The notes beneath the pieces were generated by a model that had not been told where the DNA came from, did not search any database, and worked only from the letters and a program-made list of their open reading frames with translations. This document shows, piece by piece, positions 42,761 through 56,819 of a stretch of DNA of 64,000 nucleotides. Each line of letters opens with the position of its first letter. Position 1 is the stretch's first letter. The stretch is from NCBI GenBank assembly GCA_034190875.2, contig CM067348.1, positions 39,759,795-39,823,794 on the forward strand, read 5' to 3'. The position numbers and the translations under genes were made by a program. The DNA comes from Urechis unicinctus. Taxonomy: Eukaryota > Annelida > Polychaeta > Xenopneusta > Urechidae.

Positions 42761-43053
42761 AGATACCTGTCTAAAATTGCCAAACAATGCTTATACAATT
42801 GCAACAAGACACCTGTATGAAATTGCGAAACAATGCTAATCTATTGCAACCAGACACCTGTCTGAAATGGCCAAACAAGGCTTAAACTATTGCAACCAGA
42901 CACCTGTCTGAAATTGCCAAACAAGGCTTAAACTATTGCAACCAGACACCTGTCTGAAATCGCCAAACAAGGCAACCAGACACCTGTCTGAAATTGCCAA
43001 ACAAGGTTTAAACTATTGCAACCAGACACCTGTCTGAAATTGCCAAACAAGGT
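42761..43053. repeat. 46-bp minisatellite
   Basis: The unit ACACCTGTCTGAAATTGCCA..AACAAGGCTTAAACTATTGCAACCAG is repeated about six and a half times. One unit is shortened to 34 bp. It adjoins the coding fragment 43056-43410 on its downstream side. Confidence 0.93.
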
Positions 43054-43055
43054 AA

Positions 43056-43410
43056 TTCTCTAAGAGCTGGTTGAATTTGATTTCTGTTGCTGCACGGTCA
43101 GACATTGTACGAGAAATGTGTTGTAGAACCAACTTAGACACTTCATTTTGAGAGGCATTTGCAGCATCATCTAGATCTTGAAGTATTTCTCTATACACCT
43201 TAAGGGTGTCCTGCGCAGACTAAGTTTCAATGTCCCGCAAACCCAGCTTCCAAAGATTCCCTTTTTCATCAGCAGCTTCATACCCCATAAACTTCCGCCC
43301 AAATTTGCTGGTTTCATCGTACAACAGCGTAGTGTTTTCTTCTTTACTGAAAACTTCCCCTAGTTGTTTTCGTGACAGAACAAGTTTTTCTAGGTTATAA
43401 TAAAATGTCC
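43056..43410 (-). pseudogene. Fragment of an unidentified multi-copy-type gene
   Basis: About 115 codons: LEKLVLSRKQLGEVFSKEEN, TTLLYDETSKFGRKFMGYEA, KGNLWKLGLRDIET, then a TAG at 43222-43220, then AQDTLKVYREILQDLDDAAN and LVLQHISRTMSDRAATEIKF. The second half is helical with regular charges. The sequence is clearly protein-like and, apart from one stop, in one frame. I believe it belongs to a repeated animal gene family linked with mobile elements, but cannot name it. Confidence 0.45.
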
Positions 43411-43994
43411 TAGCGGTCTACCAAGACCAATACAAATCCTCAGGGCCTGACTAGGGCAGTACAACTTATTTGTCACACCCTTTATAAGATTGGTGAAATA
43501 TATATACACTGCGTCAAGTAAGATGAGAGATGTATGGTTCGATTAAACCAGTGATGGTTTAAAGTCAGTGGTCACTCGCGTCTTCACGCAAAAATTTTGT
43601 CAGAGAGATTCAAATGCGAATTGTTTAACCGCAATGGTTATGAATATTGACGTGGCAATACGCAACTTATATAAGGCTGGAGTGAACTCATGATATACTC
43701 GGGATGTACTCCGTGAACGAATCTGACACAAAACGTGGTTAACAGAATCTCTTTGATGTGTTAAATCTGGGAGGTGCCCTTGGCGACGAGCAGCTCGCGC
43801 AACCGTCGCAGTAACTGTCGGCAGCTCAACATTTACTCTGTGAACCCTAACTGCCGAATTCCACGCGCTAGCGCAAGCGGCATATTGCCTTTGAAGGTAC
43901 TGGATAATTTTTTGAATCCACAACCCCAAATAAATAAATTAAGTACCATATTAAGTTCAAAATCGAAATCACATAATGCTGATAAGGCAAGCTA
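43411..43994. other. No gene seen
   Basis: Mixed sequence, with a CpG-containing part near 43770-43880. Short frames on both strands have no recognisable product. Confidence 0.35.
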
Positions 43995-44409
43995 TACGCT
44001 CTCCCGGCGCGGGAATGACAAAATCGATCATTTTAAAGTCTAAAATACAACAATTCCGGTCCATTCAATAAGAAGATAAACTTGACCAAAGTATTCCAAT
44101 TTACTTGAATTACCCCTGTATATAGATGGATATTAGGGCTCAGATTGATAAATGAACGAAAATCGACTTTGTATGACCCCAAGCGATCAGTCGCGTAAGC
44201 GATCTTGAGTCGGCCGTGTGAAGGCATGCCCTACGCTCTCCCGGCGCGAGAATGACAAAATCGATCATTTTAAAGTCTAAAATACGACAATTCCGGTCCA
44301 TTTAATAAGAAAATAAACTTGACCAAAGTATTCCACTATACTTGAATTACCCCAGTATACAGATGGATATTAGGGCTCGGATTGATAAATGAACGAAAAT
44401 CGACTTTGT
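43995..44409. repeat. 178-bp direct repeat, period 237 bp
   Basis: TACGCTCTCCCGGCGCG.GAATGACAAAATCGATC ... GAACGAAAATCGACTTTGT occurs at 43995-44172 and 44232-44409 with about 10 changes. Confidence 0.92.
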
Positions 44410-44530
44410 TTAACGGAGCACGTTCAGCGGTGGTTCGGCTGACACCCCTAATTCAGTAACATCTGTTATTATCGTTCATTTCACACACAAATGAAGCAAA
44501 TGACATCATAATAGAAATATAGATAATTAC

Positions 44531-44596
44531 GCGTCGCATTCCACGTCTGCGTCGTCGTCTACCGCGATCACCAGGACTAAACATATTGTCTGCCAT
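44531..44596 (-). CDS. Possible first coding exon of SMG9 (tentative)
   Basis: An ATG followed by ADNMFSPGDRGRRRRRRGMRR and a GT (CGC|GTAATT), 66 bp, ending in phase 0. This fits the phase of the next known SMG9 exon (36931) and an Arg-rich SMG9 N-terminus. Without a splice it runs 26 codons further into a hydrophobic stretch (VIIYISIMMSFASF) and a stop at 44453. The link to SMG9 is an inference from phase and composition. It would imply an intron of 7.6 kb. Confidence 0.3.
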
Positions 44597-44599
44597 TGC

Positions 44600-45185
44600 T
44601 TCAACAGTTTAATTAAAACGCAAATAAACAGGTTTGAATAACAAAATCCCAACTTAGAGCTGACCACCTATAACTAACCCCCTAACTGATAGTTATGCAG
44701 TGTTATAACAAAATAAGCTCCGCCCATCGACACCGTTAAAATACTTTATGACAAATGTTAGCATTATGATATTGTAGAGGTTACCTCTTAGGATTTACTT
44801 TACAGTTTTGTCGCCTGCCTGGTGACATACAGAGAACGCTAGACTTAGGCATGGATGATAGTAGGCAAGTAAACCACTCTTGCACCTTAACGGGTTCAGT
44901 AGGTATTGTTCCCGATGATTTTTGTTGATAACTTGCTCTTGGCTTCTTCTGAGTAAAACATAATTCTGGACACCATTCCATGCCACCATATCCAATCAGC
45001 AGGCCTCTTATAGATCATAAACACAATTTTTTTTTAAAGCGAAATTCGAAAGAATAAACTTCAATAAAGGTATTCATATCAATAGCGGTTACTTTGGAGC
45101 ACCCTATTCCTTTAAAAAATGATTTTAAAGTGTATGTTTCGTCTTCCACTCGTTGAACATCCCGCTCGGCAACGTTCGGAATAAT
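44600..45185. other. Region between the possible SMG9 exon 1 and the THAP exon, no gene seen
   Basis: AT-rich, with no coding signal I trust. If the first exon call is right, this is the space between two divergent genes. Confidence 0.35.
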
Positions 45186-45193
45186 TTGGCCCG

Positions 45194-45201
45194 TGACGTC
45201 A
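45194..45201. promoter_or_regulatory. CRE-like palindrome TGACGTCA
   Basis: A perfect CREB/ATF site within CCCGTGACGTCACGTTCG, about 125 bp upstream of the THAP-type start at 45321. The same site is at 48432-48439. Confidence 0.35.
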
Positions 45202-45273
45202 CGTTCGCTGCTCTGTGCTCGCTGATCACGAATGTCAACAAGCTTCGCCATTGTTGTCGCGGCTCGTTGATGG

Positions 45274-45624
45274 TTTATGAAAAAGTCTTCACGGTTTGTG
45301 TTACACTCACAGTTTGGATTATGCCTTATTGTTGTGTCGGTTAAGTGTAGAAACGCCGAGAGGTCAGGTAAGAGAAACATGCACAAGAATTGGATTGCAA
45401 AGGTGAAGAGGAAGGATTGGAAGCCGACCAAAACAACTGTCCTTTGCTCCGACCACTTTGAGAGGGACGCCTATGAAACGGACCCAGAGCTGCTCAGAAG
45501 TCTTGGCTTTTCTAAACAAACTAGGCTTCGCCAAGGTGCCATGCCAACGATTTTTAATTACATGGGTGTGAACCAGGATCGAGTAAGACGTCGAGGTGCC
45601 TTTGAGAAAAGACGACGTCAACAG
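45274..45624 (+). pseudogene. THAP-domain exon (probably degraded)
   Basis: ATGCCTTATTGTTGTGTCGG at 45321 gives the typical MPYCCVG start. The rest of the zinc finger is in another frame: KCRNAERSG, then NWIAKVKRKDWKPTKTTVLC, SDHFERDAY and the AMPTIFNY end motif with its conserved Pro. The C2CH ligands are present (C..C, C..H). However, the frame shifts after VG, and the usual FHRFP segment between CRN and the W is missing. THAP domains bind DNA in host regulators and P-element transposases. The exon ends at a strong donor CAG|GTAAGA in phase 0. Confidence 0.75.
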
Positions 45625-46026
45625 GTAAGATAGCTAGGACCATTCAATTTCCATTCCCAGTCATGGTTGTGCCTTTGTGTTTGATTGACAGCAAAATTTA
45701 TTTCTTATATGAATAATCATACGACCCAAATGACATGGCCGTGTTAAGGCTAAGACATCACTGGTGAAGAAAGGCCCCATGAGCATGGCTCAATAACTGG
45801 TGTTTCAATGTGATCTCAAAATGCTTGCATGACATTGCCTGTTTATTGTTTAGGGATTTGGATACACTACATACTGTGTTTAATTGGTCCATTTACATGA
45901 GGATGTCATAGGACAAATTAGACAGTCTGTATATAGAAGTATATTGATATAGGTGATTTTGATCCCTATTTTGGGAAATATCATTGGTGTACAACTGGTC
46001 GACACTGAAACACATGATGCCTGTAG

Positions 46027-46176
46027 GTGCTGCATGAAATGTTAACTGGAGCTGAAATGCTTGATGCCTCCAGTGAAAGTGAAAACAAGATGGCATGTGT
46101 GCCCGAGATAGAGGCCAGCTCAACTGAACCAGTAGAGGGCTCCCACAAATCGTTTGGAGTTCAAACATGTTTGCTT
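46027..46176 (+). CDS. Likely second exon of the THAP gene
   Basis: Acceptor CTGTAG before GTGCTGCATGAAATG; donor CTT|GTAAGT. 150 bp, phase 0 at both ends, fitting the THAP exon. It encodes EMLTGAEMLDASSESENKMA and SHKSFGVQTCLL, an acidic low-complexity linker as commonly seen after a THAP domain. Further exons could not be placed with confidence; 46382 onward (GIELEDGPGRKQQTPS) is a candidate. Confidence 0.5.
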
Positions 46177-46499
46177 GTAAGTATATTGAGTCACCTGGAT
46201 GTCTATATTTGACATGGAAAGTGACGAGGATGGTATGGATGAACATGCAGTGCACAAGGAAATGTAAGTGATAGTTTACTTTGAAAATACTCCTGTAAAC
46301 AGTGGAATTGTATTGCATACTTATAAAAATCAGTGCTCTCTCATAAGCCTAATAAATCACCTACAACTTTGGTTTTATAGTGGCATTGAGCTAGAGGATG
46401 GCCCTGGTCGTAAACAGCAAACACCTTCTGAAAGACATTGGCAGATTATCTCCGTCTGAGCAGACTTCCTGCTCAGAATCTTTCCACAAGTTGGTGATC

Positions 46500-48140
46500 T
46501 TCTTCGCACCCAAGAGTGTACACTTTCCCTTTGCCACTATGGAAGCAAGGTAATTTAATTGAGCTTTGCTGTGACTGTAGTGTGGTATATATTGCAAATA
46601 CCTGATGTAAAACATTGGTTTATGTTGGTGCTTATAAAGTTATGACATGCTGGTGTATTGTGAGCTCACATAGGCATGCCAGACCACCAGGCTATATCAT
46701 TATCTGCTACTGTTGGTGCTTTACTTCCAGATTACTCCTTGCAGTTTTGCATTTTAGGAAAACTCCAATAGAGCTCGGGCAGTCGCTCAACAAGGCCAGG
46801 CACAATGGGGAGTGTCCTTTCCAAAGTCCAGACAGGGGGATCCAGTGGTGAAGCCTGTCAAAGTTCCCATCACTTTTGGTTGGTATATATCACAGGATTT
46901 GTTGTTCAATATATGTAAATATGAGTTAAACAATAATGTAATGCTGGCATTTATGAAGATAAATTTATTTTGAGTCTCCACACTGCCTATAGGGTAATTA
47001 TACTGGCACAAAAGACCAAACATTCCATTTAATGATTCAAAGACAATTTATTACTAATCTTTTATCAACTGGTTATGCTTCAGATTATGTTGACAACCTC
47101 ATTACTGAAGTGTTTTTGCTTCGTGAGAAATGTCCCAGTTACAGACTGGCGAAAGTTCTTTCGGCGGAAAGGAGTGTTCCGCCCCCTATTGCTCTCTCTG
47201 GATCTGGGAATGTAGATCGTATTTTGTTTACGACACATGATGGTAATACTTTTCTGTTATGTCTACCTAATCTGTGCCACACCCAGTAGATGAAACGGCG
47301 ATAGGCCAAATATCTGAATAACCTGGTGCAAAAAAGAATAGATTATTTCTTAGGGAAATATGAAAATAATGGTTTTTTTAACTCTTTTTTGTTGTTGTCA
47401 ACTATGTACTCCAGATATAAATGTATTGCTGGTTTTGCTGTTTGTTGTCATGTAGCACTGAACGTGATTACCAAATGTATTGCACACCATGGACACTTGG
47501 AATACACATTGTCCATGTCCAGAAGTGGCTGTGTGTCTTATATGTGCTTCAGTAAAGGCATAACTAACTCATTTGTGTTAAGTTCATCCCCTATATGTCC
47601 ATCTATCTGTATATACTCGAATTTCGATGCAAGCAGGACATTACGGTCCAAGCAGTTTGACTTGAACCCTAGATGTTCGGTCATACATGGCCACTCTTCT
47701 ATTGTTGCCAGAGTCTTCGGGTAATTTCAACAACAAACACATTCCCGCAATGTGGTCATCTGATCGCAGTTGTTACAGCTACACCTGAAAGTTTGCCCAA
47801 ATCAAGCTTTAGCCATTTTGAATTCCAAGTTAGATCATTCACATAACAAAAGCTGACCCAGCAGTCCATGTTTGTCCATGATTCACAATTTCTTCTGAGC
47901 ATTCTGACTTTATTTGTGAGCAAAAGAGTAGACTTAGTCTTTTAAATATACACTGATGAGAGATATATTAACAGGACGTCTAAATTCTGAAAGGGGCCAG
48001 TTCACAGTCACCCAAGTCAAGTATATTATCATACATGTCACTATCGCTCGGGGAATGCGCTGGGTGAATTTATTGACTTGGGTGTGTGGGCCAGATAGAC
48101 CCCATTACACGGAATTGTTACCGGTGTTAATCCATTTAGA
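46500..48140. other. No certain gene
   Basis: Open frames at 46615-46851, 47032-47289 and 47326-47724 lack recognisable domains and splice support. Parts may be further THAP-gene exons or mobile-element remains. Confidence 0.3.
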
Positions 48141-48314
48141 CTAATAGAGACGAAAAATTTCTACCCACCATACTTCCACTGGCCTAGAAGTCAAAGTGCC
48201 TTTGCTGCATTCATTTTCCGAATCGGAATCCGTTTCTGAGCTCCCAACGTCATCTGACTCGGTTGTCCTCATTTCACCTAATGAGGCTTCATAATCTTCA
48301 TCTGATGACGACAT
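48141..48314 (-). CDS. Acidic N-terminal exon candidate
   Basis: It starts MSSSDEDYEASLGEMRTTES, then DDVGSSETDSDSENECSKG, ending EVWWVEIFRLY and a stop, or spliced at GTGG|GTAGAA. The strongly acidic Ser/Asp/Glu start is typical of first exons of nuclear or transposon-derived proteins. A CRE site and CpG-rich sequence lie 100-170 bp upstream. No downstream exon was recognised. Confidence 0.3.
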   Translation of the reverse strand: MSSSDEDYEASLGEMRTTESDDVGSSETDSDSENECSKGTLTSRPVEVWWVEIFRLY

Positions 48315-48431
48315 GTTAATAGATACCTATCAGTGGAAAGGAAAGTTGCAGGGAAAAAATCGCGGATCGTATAATTTTTCTCAGCTTCCGAAATACCGCC
48401 TTCGAATTTGTTTTGGGACGAGCCGCAAACG

Positions 48432-48439
48432 TGACGTCA
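48432..48439. promoter_or_regulatory. CRE-like palindrome TGACGTCA
   Basis: Within AACGTGACGTCACGCGACC, in a CpG-rich patch upstream of the acidic exon candidate (minus strand). Confidence 0.35.
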
Positions 48440-48499
48440 CGCGACCTGCCTCCTAGCGACCAACTGGTGCAAAATGGACTCAGGGAATTCAATCGGAAT

Positions 48500-50940
48500 T
48501 AAACCCGAGCACCACATTCTCAGCGGATTTATGTCCACAGTACTTGAGAGAATGTAAAATTATCTACCGTGGTCAGATTAAAAGATATTTTCCTACGTTT
48601 TGAAGCATACAAATCGGATATGCCAAAAAACGTTAGTTTTGATCTTTAAAAGGCCTCTTACGAAGGCCGAGACGCACAGCCATTTCCAGTTATTTGTAGG
48701 CTGGATATCTTAAGCTGGTGTCTTGACTTAGAAAACCATGTGGAGTTTATCTAAGTATAGGTAAGTCATGTTGTTCGATCGCCTTCGCAGGAAGTGAATG
48801 ATATCTGTACTGGAAAAGTTTCGCCTCAAAATGACCGTCGCGCGTTTGCCAGGGGCTAGGCAAAGAAACTCCGCCTCTGACAGCTCCGCGCTATTTACTA
48901 CTTTCGTTCTCACACATGCGCGCTGTAGAGGTGGCATCAGATCATAAAAACACCTGGGGCGAGTGCCTTGCCTAGCCAGGGGCGAGTCATTGATCAATGA
49001 CGTAAGTGTAGACCAAAGAAAGAACACCGATTCCTTCTTCGTTTCCTTCAAGATCATATTAATTAATGTTTTCCAATATATCTCTTATCCTCATGTCAAT
49101 ATGCATCATCCTTGTATGGATAATTACTGCTTTACTGTACAACGTTAAATCCAATTGCAGACCAAGAGCAGCTGTGCAAGTCTAAGAGGTGGTTGGTTGC
49201 GGGCCGGGGTTGCTGTAATCGATTTGTATAATGCATAACTTAATATATTTGACCTCTGTCAGCATCATTCGGTAAAACCAGGCCAGGTCACATGATGGTC
49301 TCAGCCCAAGGAGTTATAACCAATTACAGGAGTAGACACTACGCCGAGATCAAAGAGATCTCGCGCGCAGTGCCTGCCTCGGCGAGATCGCCATGAGATC
49401 TGTGTCTCGCTCACATTTCAGTTCGGCTAGTTGAGGCGTTAGCTGCTGTGCGAGAAACTTCATTTTCTTTTTCGAAAACTTTCACCAGTATTACTACTAC
49501 AGTATAACCAAACCTGATGGATTTGCACGACGAGGTAATTAATTATATTTCAATAAACACGCAGATTATCATAGTTTCCTTTTTCGGGTAATCAATATGT
49601 TTTATTCGATTAAAGTTTGCAAGTGTTTATTCCGCATTGAGACGCCATATTTTCGGCTTGGAACTTCGACATATATTTTCTCTTGATATTTGTGAAATAT
49701 TCCCGTAAAAATATTCTTGGTATTCGTTGACTGAACAAAGACAAATCGAATGGTCACGATTATTAAGCTGTTAAATGTGTACTTTTTATTTTATCGAGCT
49801 GAATACGTGAGCGATAATACATTGAATTCGAACAATTCGTCGAATCTCAAGCTTCCAGAATTTTTCAAATTAATCAAAAACTCTGTTGTATTGTTTGACA
49901 AGATAGCGGCACAATTGCCTTAACCAATAACCAAACAGAATCCATTATCAATAATTGTAAATATCCTTATAGTTTACCTCCAAATCGCATCCAAATGCGA
50001 CGTATATTTGACAGTCCAATATGGCTGACAGTGGGCGATCATTTGGTGTTATTACTTACCGGTGGCATACTAATGCAATGTCAGAATACTTATATATAAC
50101 TAACTATAACTTGGAATATGAGTCTTGTCCCAGCAAATTTGTACTTTGTGTCTAGTGCTCTTGTAGACTCATGTGTATCATGAATTTAATTTGGTTGAAT
50201 GATTAATGGATAAATATTATGTGTTGGTAACTGCGAGCCATTCTATCACAACCAGGATGGCTTGGCAAATGTTTTAGTGAAAATGTCTCCACAAATTAAA
50301 ACGATTCGTCCTTATATCCACTGTCTAGCGGACCAGATGTGCTCCGAGTAAATAAAAAAAAAATGAAGTCGCGCGTTAGATTTGCGTCGTGCGTCACCGA
50401 AACTCCTGGCATGGCAACGCGTTTCGTGGTGCCGCGTCTTTGGAAGTTGTGTCAGCCAATTCTCGCGCAAGTACTGATATTTTACCTCAGACTCGGACAA
50501 TGTGATGGCAAGGCACGTACAGGACATAGTTAATGACATTGTTTAATCGAGTACACCGCCTGCTGTTGTTAACTTGTCTATTGACACTTGCAAATGCATC
50601 CATGCCATTTCGCCTATGTTCCCCGCGAACTTGACTTCGGGTCAAGGCCTCCGGTTTCCTCGCTGGCTCGCTTGATGTCGCAATACCAAGTACACCTAGC
50701 GCCGCCAAGTGCGAGCTTGTGAAAACACTCGCTGTCGAGGCACGCACGCGAGCGCCTCGGCGGCGACTTCAAAGGGCGTTGCGACTCCTTCTTAGGTTAT
50801 ATAACTCCTTGCTCAGCCTATTACACTTTCTCTTCTGAAAAGTTTGGAAGCGTGCTCAGCTAAAAGATGTTTGTTCTTTCCTTGTATCTGTTGGCCATTA
50901 GCGTCTTATTTACCGTGTAAAATTGTATTGAACAATCCTC
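48500..50940. other. No certain gene; possible promoter near 49.3-49.5 kb
   Basis: The only suggestive feature is a CpG-containing stretch (49340-49460) followed by ATGGATTTGCACGACGAG|GTAATT at 49517-49534, which could be a first coding exon of six codons on the plus strand. Other frames (48728-49057, 50312-50747) have no recognisable domain. Confidence 0.3.
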
Positions 50941-50949
50941 CAACAAATA

Positions 50950-51560
50950 TTCAGGATGTATATTTTTGGTTTGATTTCGTCAACTGCGATACTCTCTGAT
51001 ATGGCGTCAAACGCTATGACCATCGGTCATTCTTTTGTTTCTGGTATCGAACATTCGTTGGCCAACACTCCAATAGCAATGGTTGGATTCTTTTATTTCC
51101 GCATCAGATTGCCGCTACTCTATAAGTACAGCATCATGTCAGCGAGGTATATCTCTCTATGCGACAAGGATGTAGTCTACCTTAGATAATTCCCTTCCTT
51201 TTCGCCTCCTCCTCCGACGAATTTACCCCACTTTTGTGATTCTAAATATTGGCATCAATGACTCAGTTTGTTCATTGCTGTATAGAGGAGCTAATCTCAA
51301 AAACATGTCGAAGGACATTTTTTACAGACAAGGTTAACTCTTCCAATAACCACATTCGGAATCTTACAGAGGTGGAGACCCACATCACATACCATAATCT
51401 CAGAGGTTCTTGGTTCTCCTCAATCGATCAGTGGTCATGTGATTTCATCCACCCCAACAAACCAATTGGTAGAAAGAAATACTGCACTTCCATCACCAAG
51501 GCAATCCACCATTTCATGAAATTGATATACTAATTACCTCATCAGTTGGTGGGCGGCAAG
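50950..51560 (+). pseudogene. VLE3: gene F of a third virus-like element copy
   Basis: 50956-51189 encodes SFVSGIEHSLANTPIAMVGF and LYKYSIMSARYISLCD. 51249-51533 encodes ISKTCRRTFFTDKVNS, LTEVETHITYHNLRGSWFSS and KKYCTSITKAIHHFMKLIY. The region matches 24210-24765 on the opposite strand over about 500 bp and is less broken there. No polymerase or other VLE genes are seen nearby, so this is an isolated fragment. Function unknown. Confidence 0.5.
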
Positions 51561-51613
51561 CATACATCCCCCCACCTTTTTTGACATATTGTGGGTCGGT
51601 CGTTAGATTTGTT

Positions 51614-51882
51614 CTCCTGGAACACCCCATTCTCATGGAACACCTTGTTCTCATGGGACACCCCATTCTCCTGGAACACATTGTTCTCCTGGGACACCCC
51701 ATTCTCCTGGAACACCCTGTTTTCCTGGAACACCCCATTCTCCTGAAACACCTTGTTCTCCTGGAACACCCCATTCTCCTGGAACACCTTGTTCTCCTGG
51801 AACGCCCTTTCTCCTGGAACACCTTGTTCTCCTGGAACACCCCATTCTCCTGGAACACTCCATCCTCATGGTACACCTCGTT
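51614..51882. repeat. 18-bp minisatellite, about 15 units
   Basis: CTCCTGGAACACCCCATT alternates with CTCCTGGAACACCTTGTT. Read on the minus strand in one frame it gives a six-residue GVPGEQGVPGEW pattern that mimics collagen. All frames are open because of the period, so no gene is implied. Confidence 0.93.
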
Positions 51883-51934
51883 CAGCCTCACCTCCCAAAT
51901 TCTGATGGGTTGTCTTATACTTTATATTTTCTTG

Positions 51935-52375
51935 TTTATGCGCGCTCCTTCGTTATAGTTTTCGTTGCTGCTTGTGGTTGGTTGAGTGGGGACTAGCCAG
52001 GAGCAGAGTTCTTGTTGTTTATTGAAGTTTAGCGTTATAGCCTTGCTGGGAACTCGGTCAGAATCTTTTCACAATTTCTTAGTTAGATACTCTTCTCTCT
52101 TTGCTAGGTAGCTCTCCAAGAACCAGCGTGTGTAGTCCTTATATCGGGTTTCCGGGCATTGGATTCCGCCCAGAACCGCTCGATCAGCTGACATCTCGAT
52201 GGTTCAGATAAAGCCGGCCCATTCCACACAGGTCTTGACCCAACGGTCCACATGGGGCGTGGATTCATAAGGTCATTGGCCAATGGGAATGGTATCAGCC
52301 AAGACTACTTATCAGGGTCACCATATGGGCGGAGGGTGACTCGGGATAGTGTACTTATAATTAAAAAAAGGGGGA
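51935..52375 (-). repeat. RepG, LTR-like part
   Basis: Same block order as 8495-8935: GCGCTCCTTCGTTATAG, TGGGGACTAGCCAGGAG, TTGTTGTTTATTGAAG, GCTAGGTAGCTCTCC, GGCATTGGATTCCGCCC and AAGACTACTTATCAGGGTCACC, with more divergence. Confidence 0.6.
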
Positions 52376-52635
52376 AGGCTTTAAATGTCAGATGAGCTTG
52401 ATTAATATCAAAACAGTTGCAGTTGCACAGCATGCCAAGCTGGAAGAAAAGAACCTTCAACCCCAAAAGTATGATTTCCCCCATTATTCCACTACATATT
52501 GATTACAACATTGATGACAACATAGGTTGGGGTGGGAAAAATCCCAAACTGTGTTTGTTACTAAACTACCTCACAAAATACAGTTATATATATCCAACAT
52601 TTGCATCCAGGAGAATTTGAAACAATGTGAGTACT

Positions 52636-56815
<4,180 letters not shown>

Positions 56816-56819
56816 TGTT

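Noticed and set aside
47326..47724. 132-codon ORF as a membrane protein
   Set aside because: Hydrophobic and Cys-rich but with no homology or splice support I can see; composition is as expected from AT-rich non-coding DNA.
50312..50747. Overlapping ORFs on both strands as host genes
   Set aside because: They mirror each other on opposite strands, without domain or splice evidence.
51514..51891. Collagen-like protein (GVPGEQGVPGEW)
   Set aside because: An artefact of the 18-bp minisatellite; other frames are equally open and no collagen flanks are seen.
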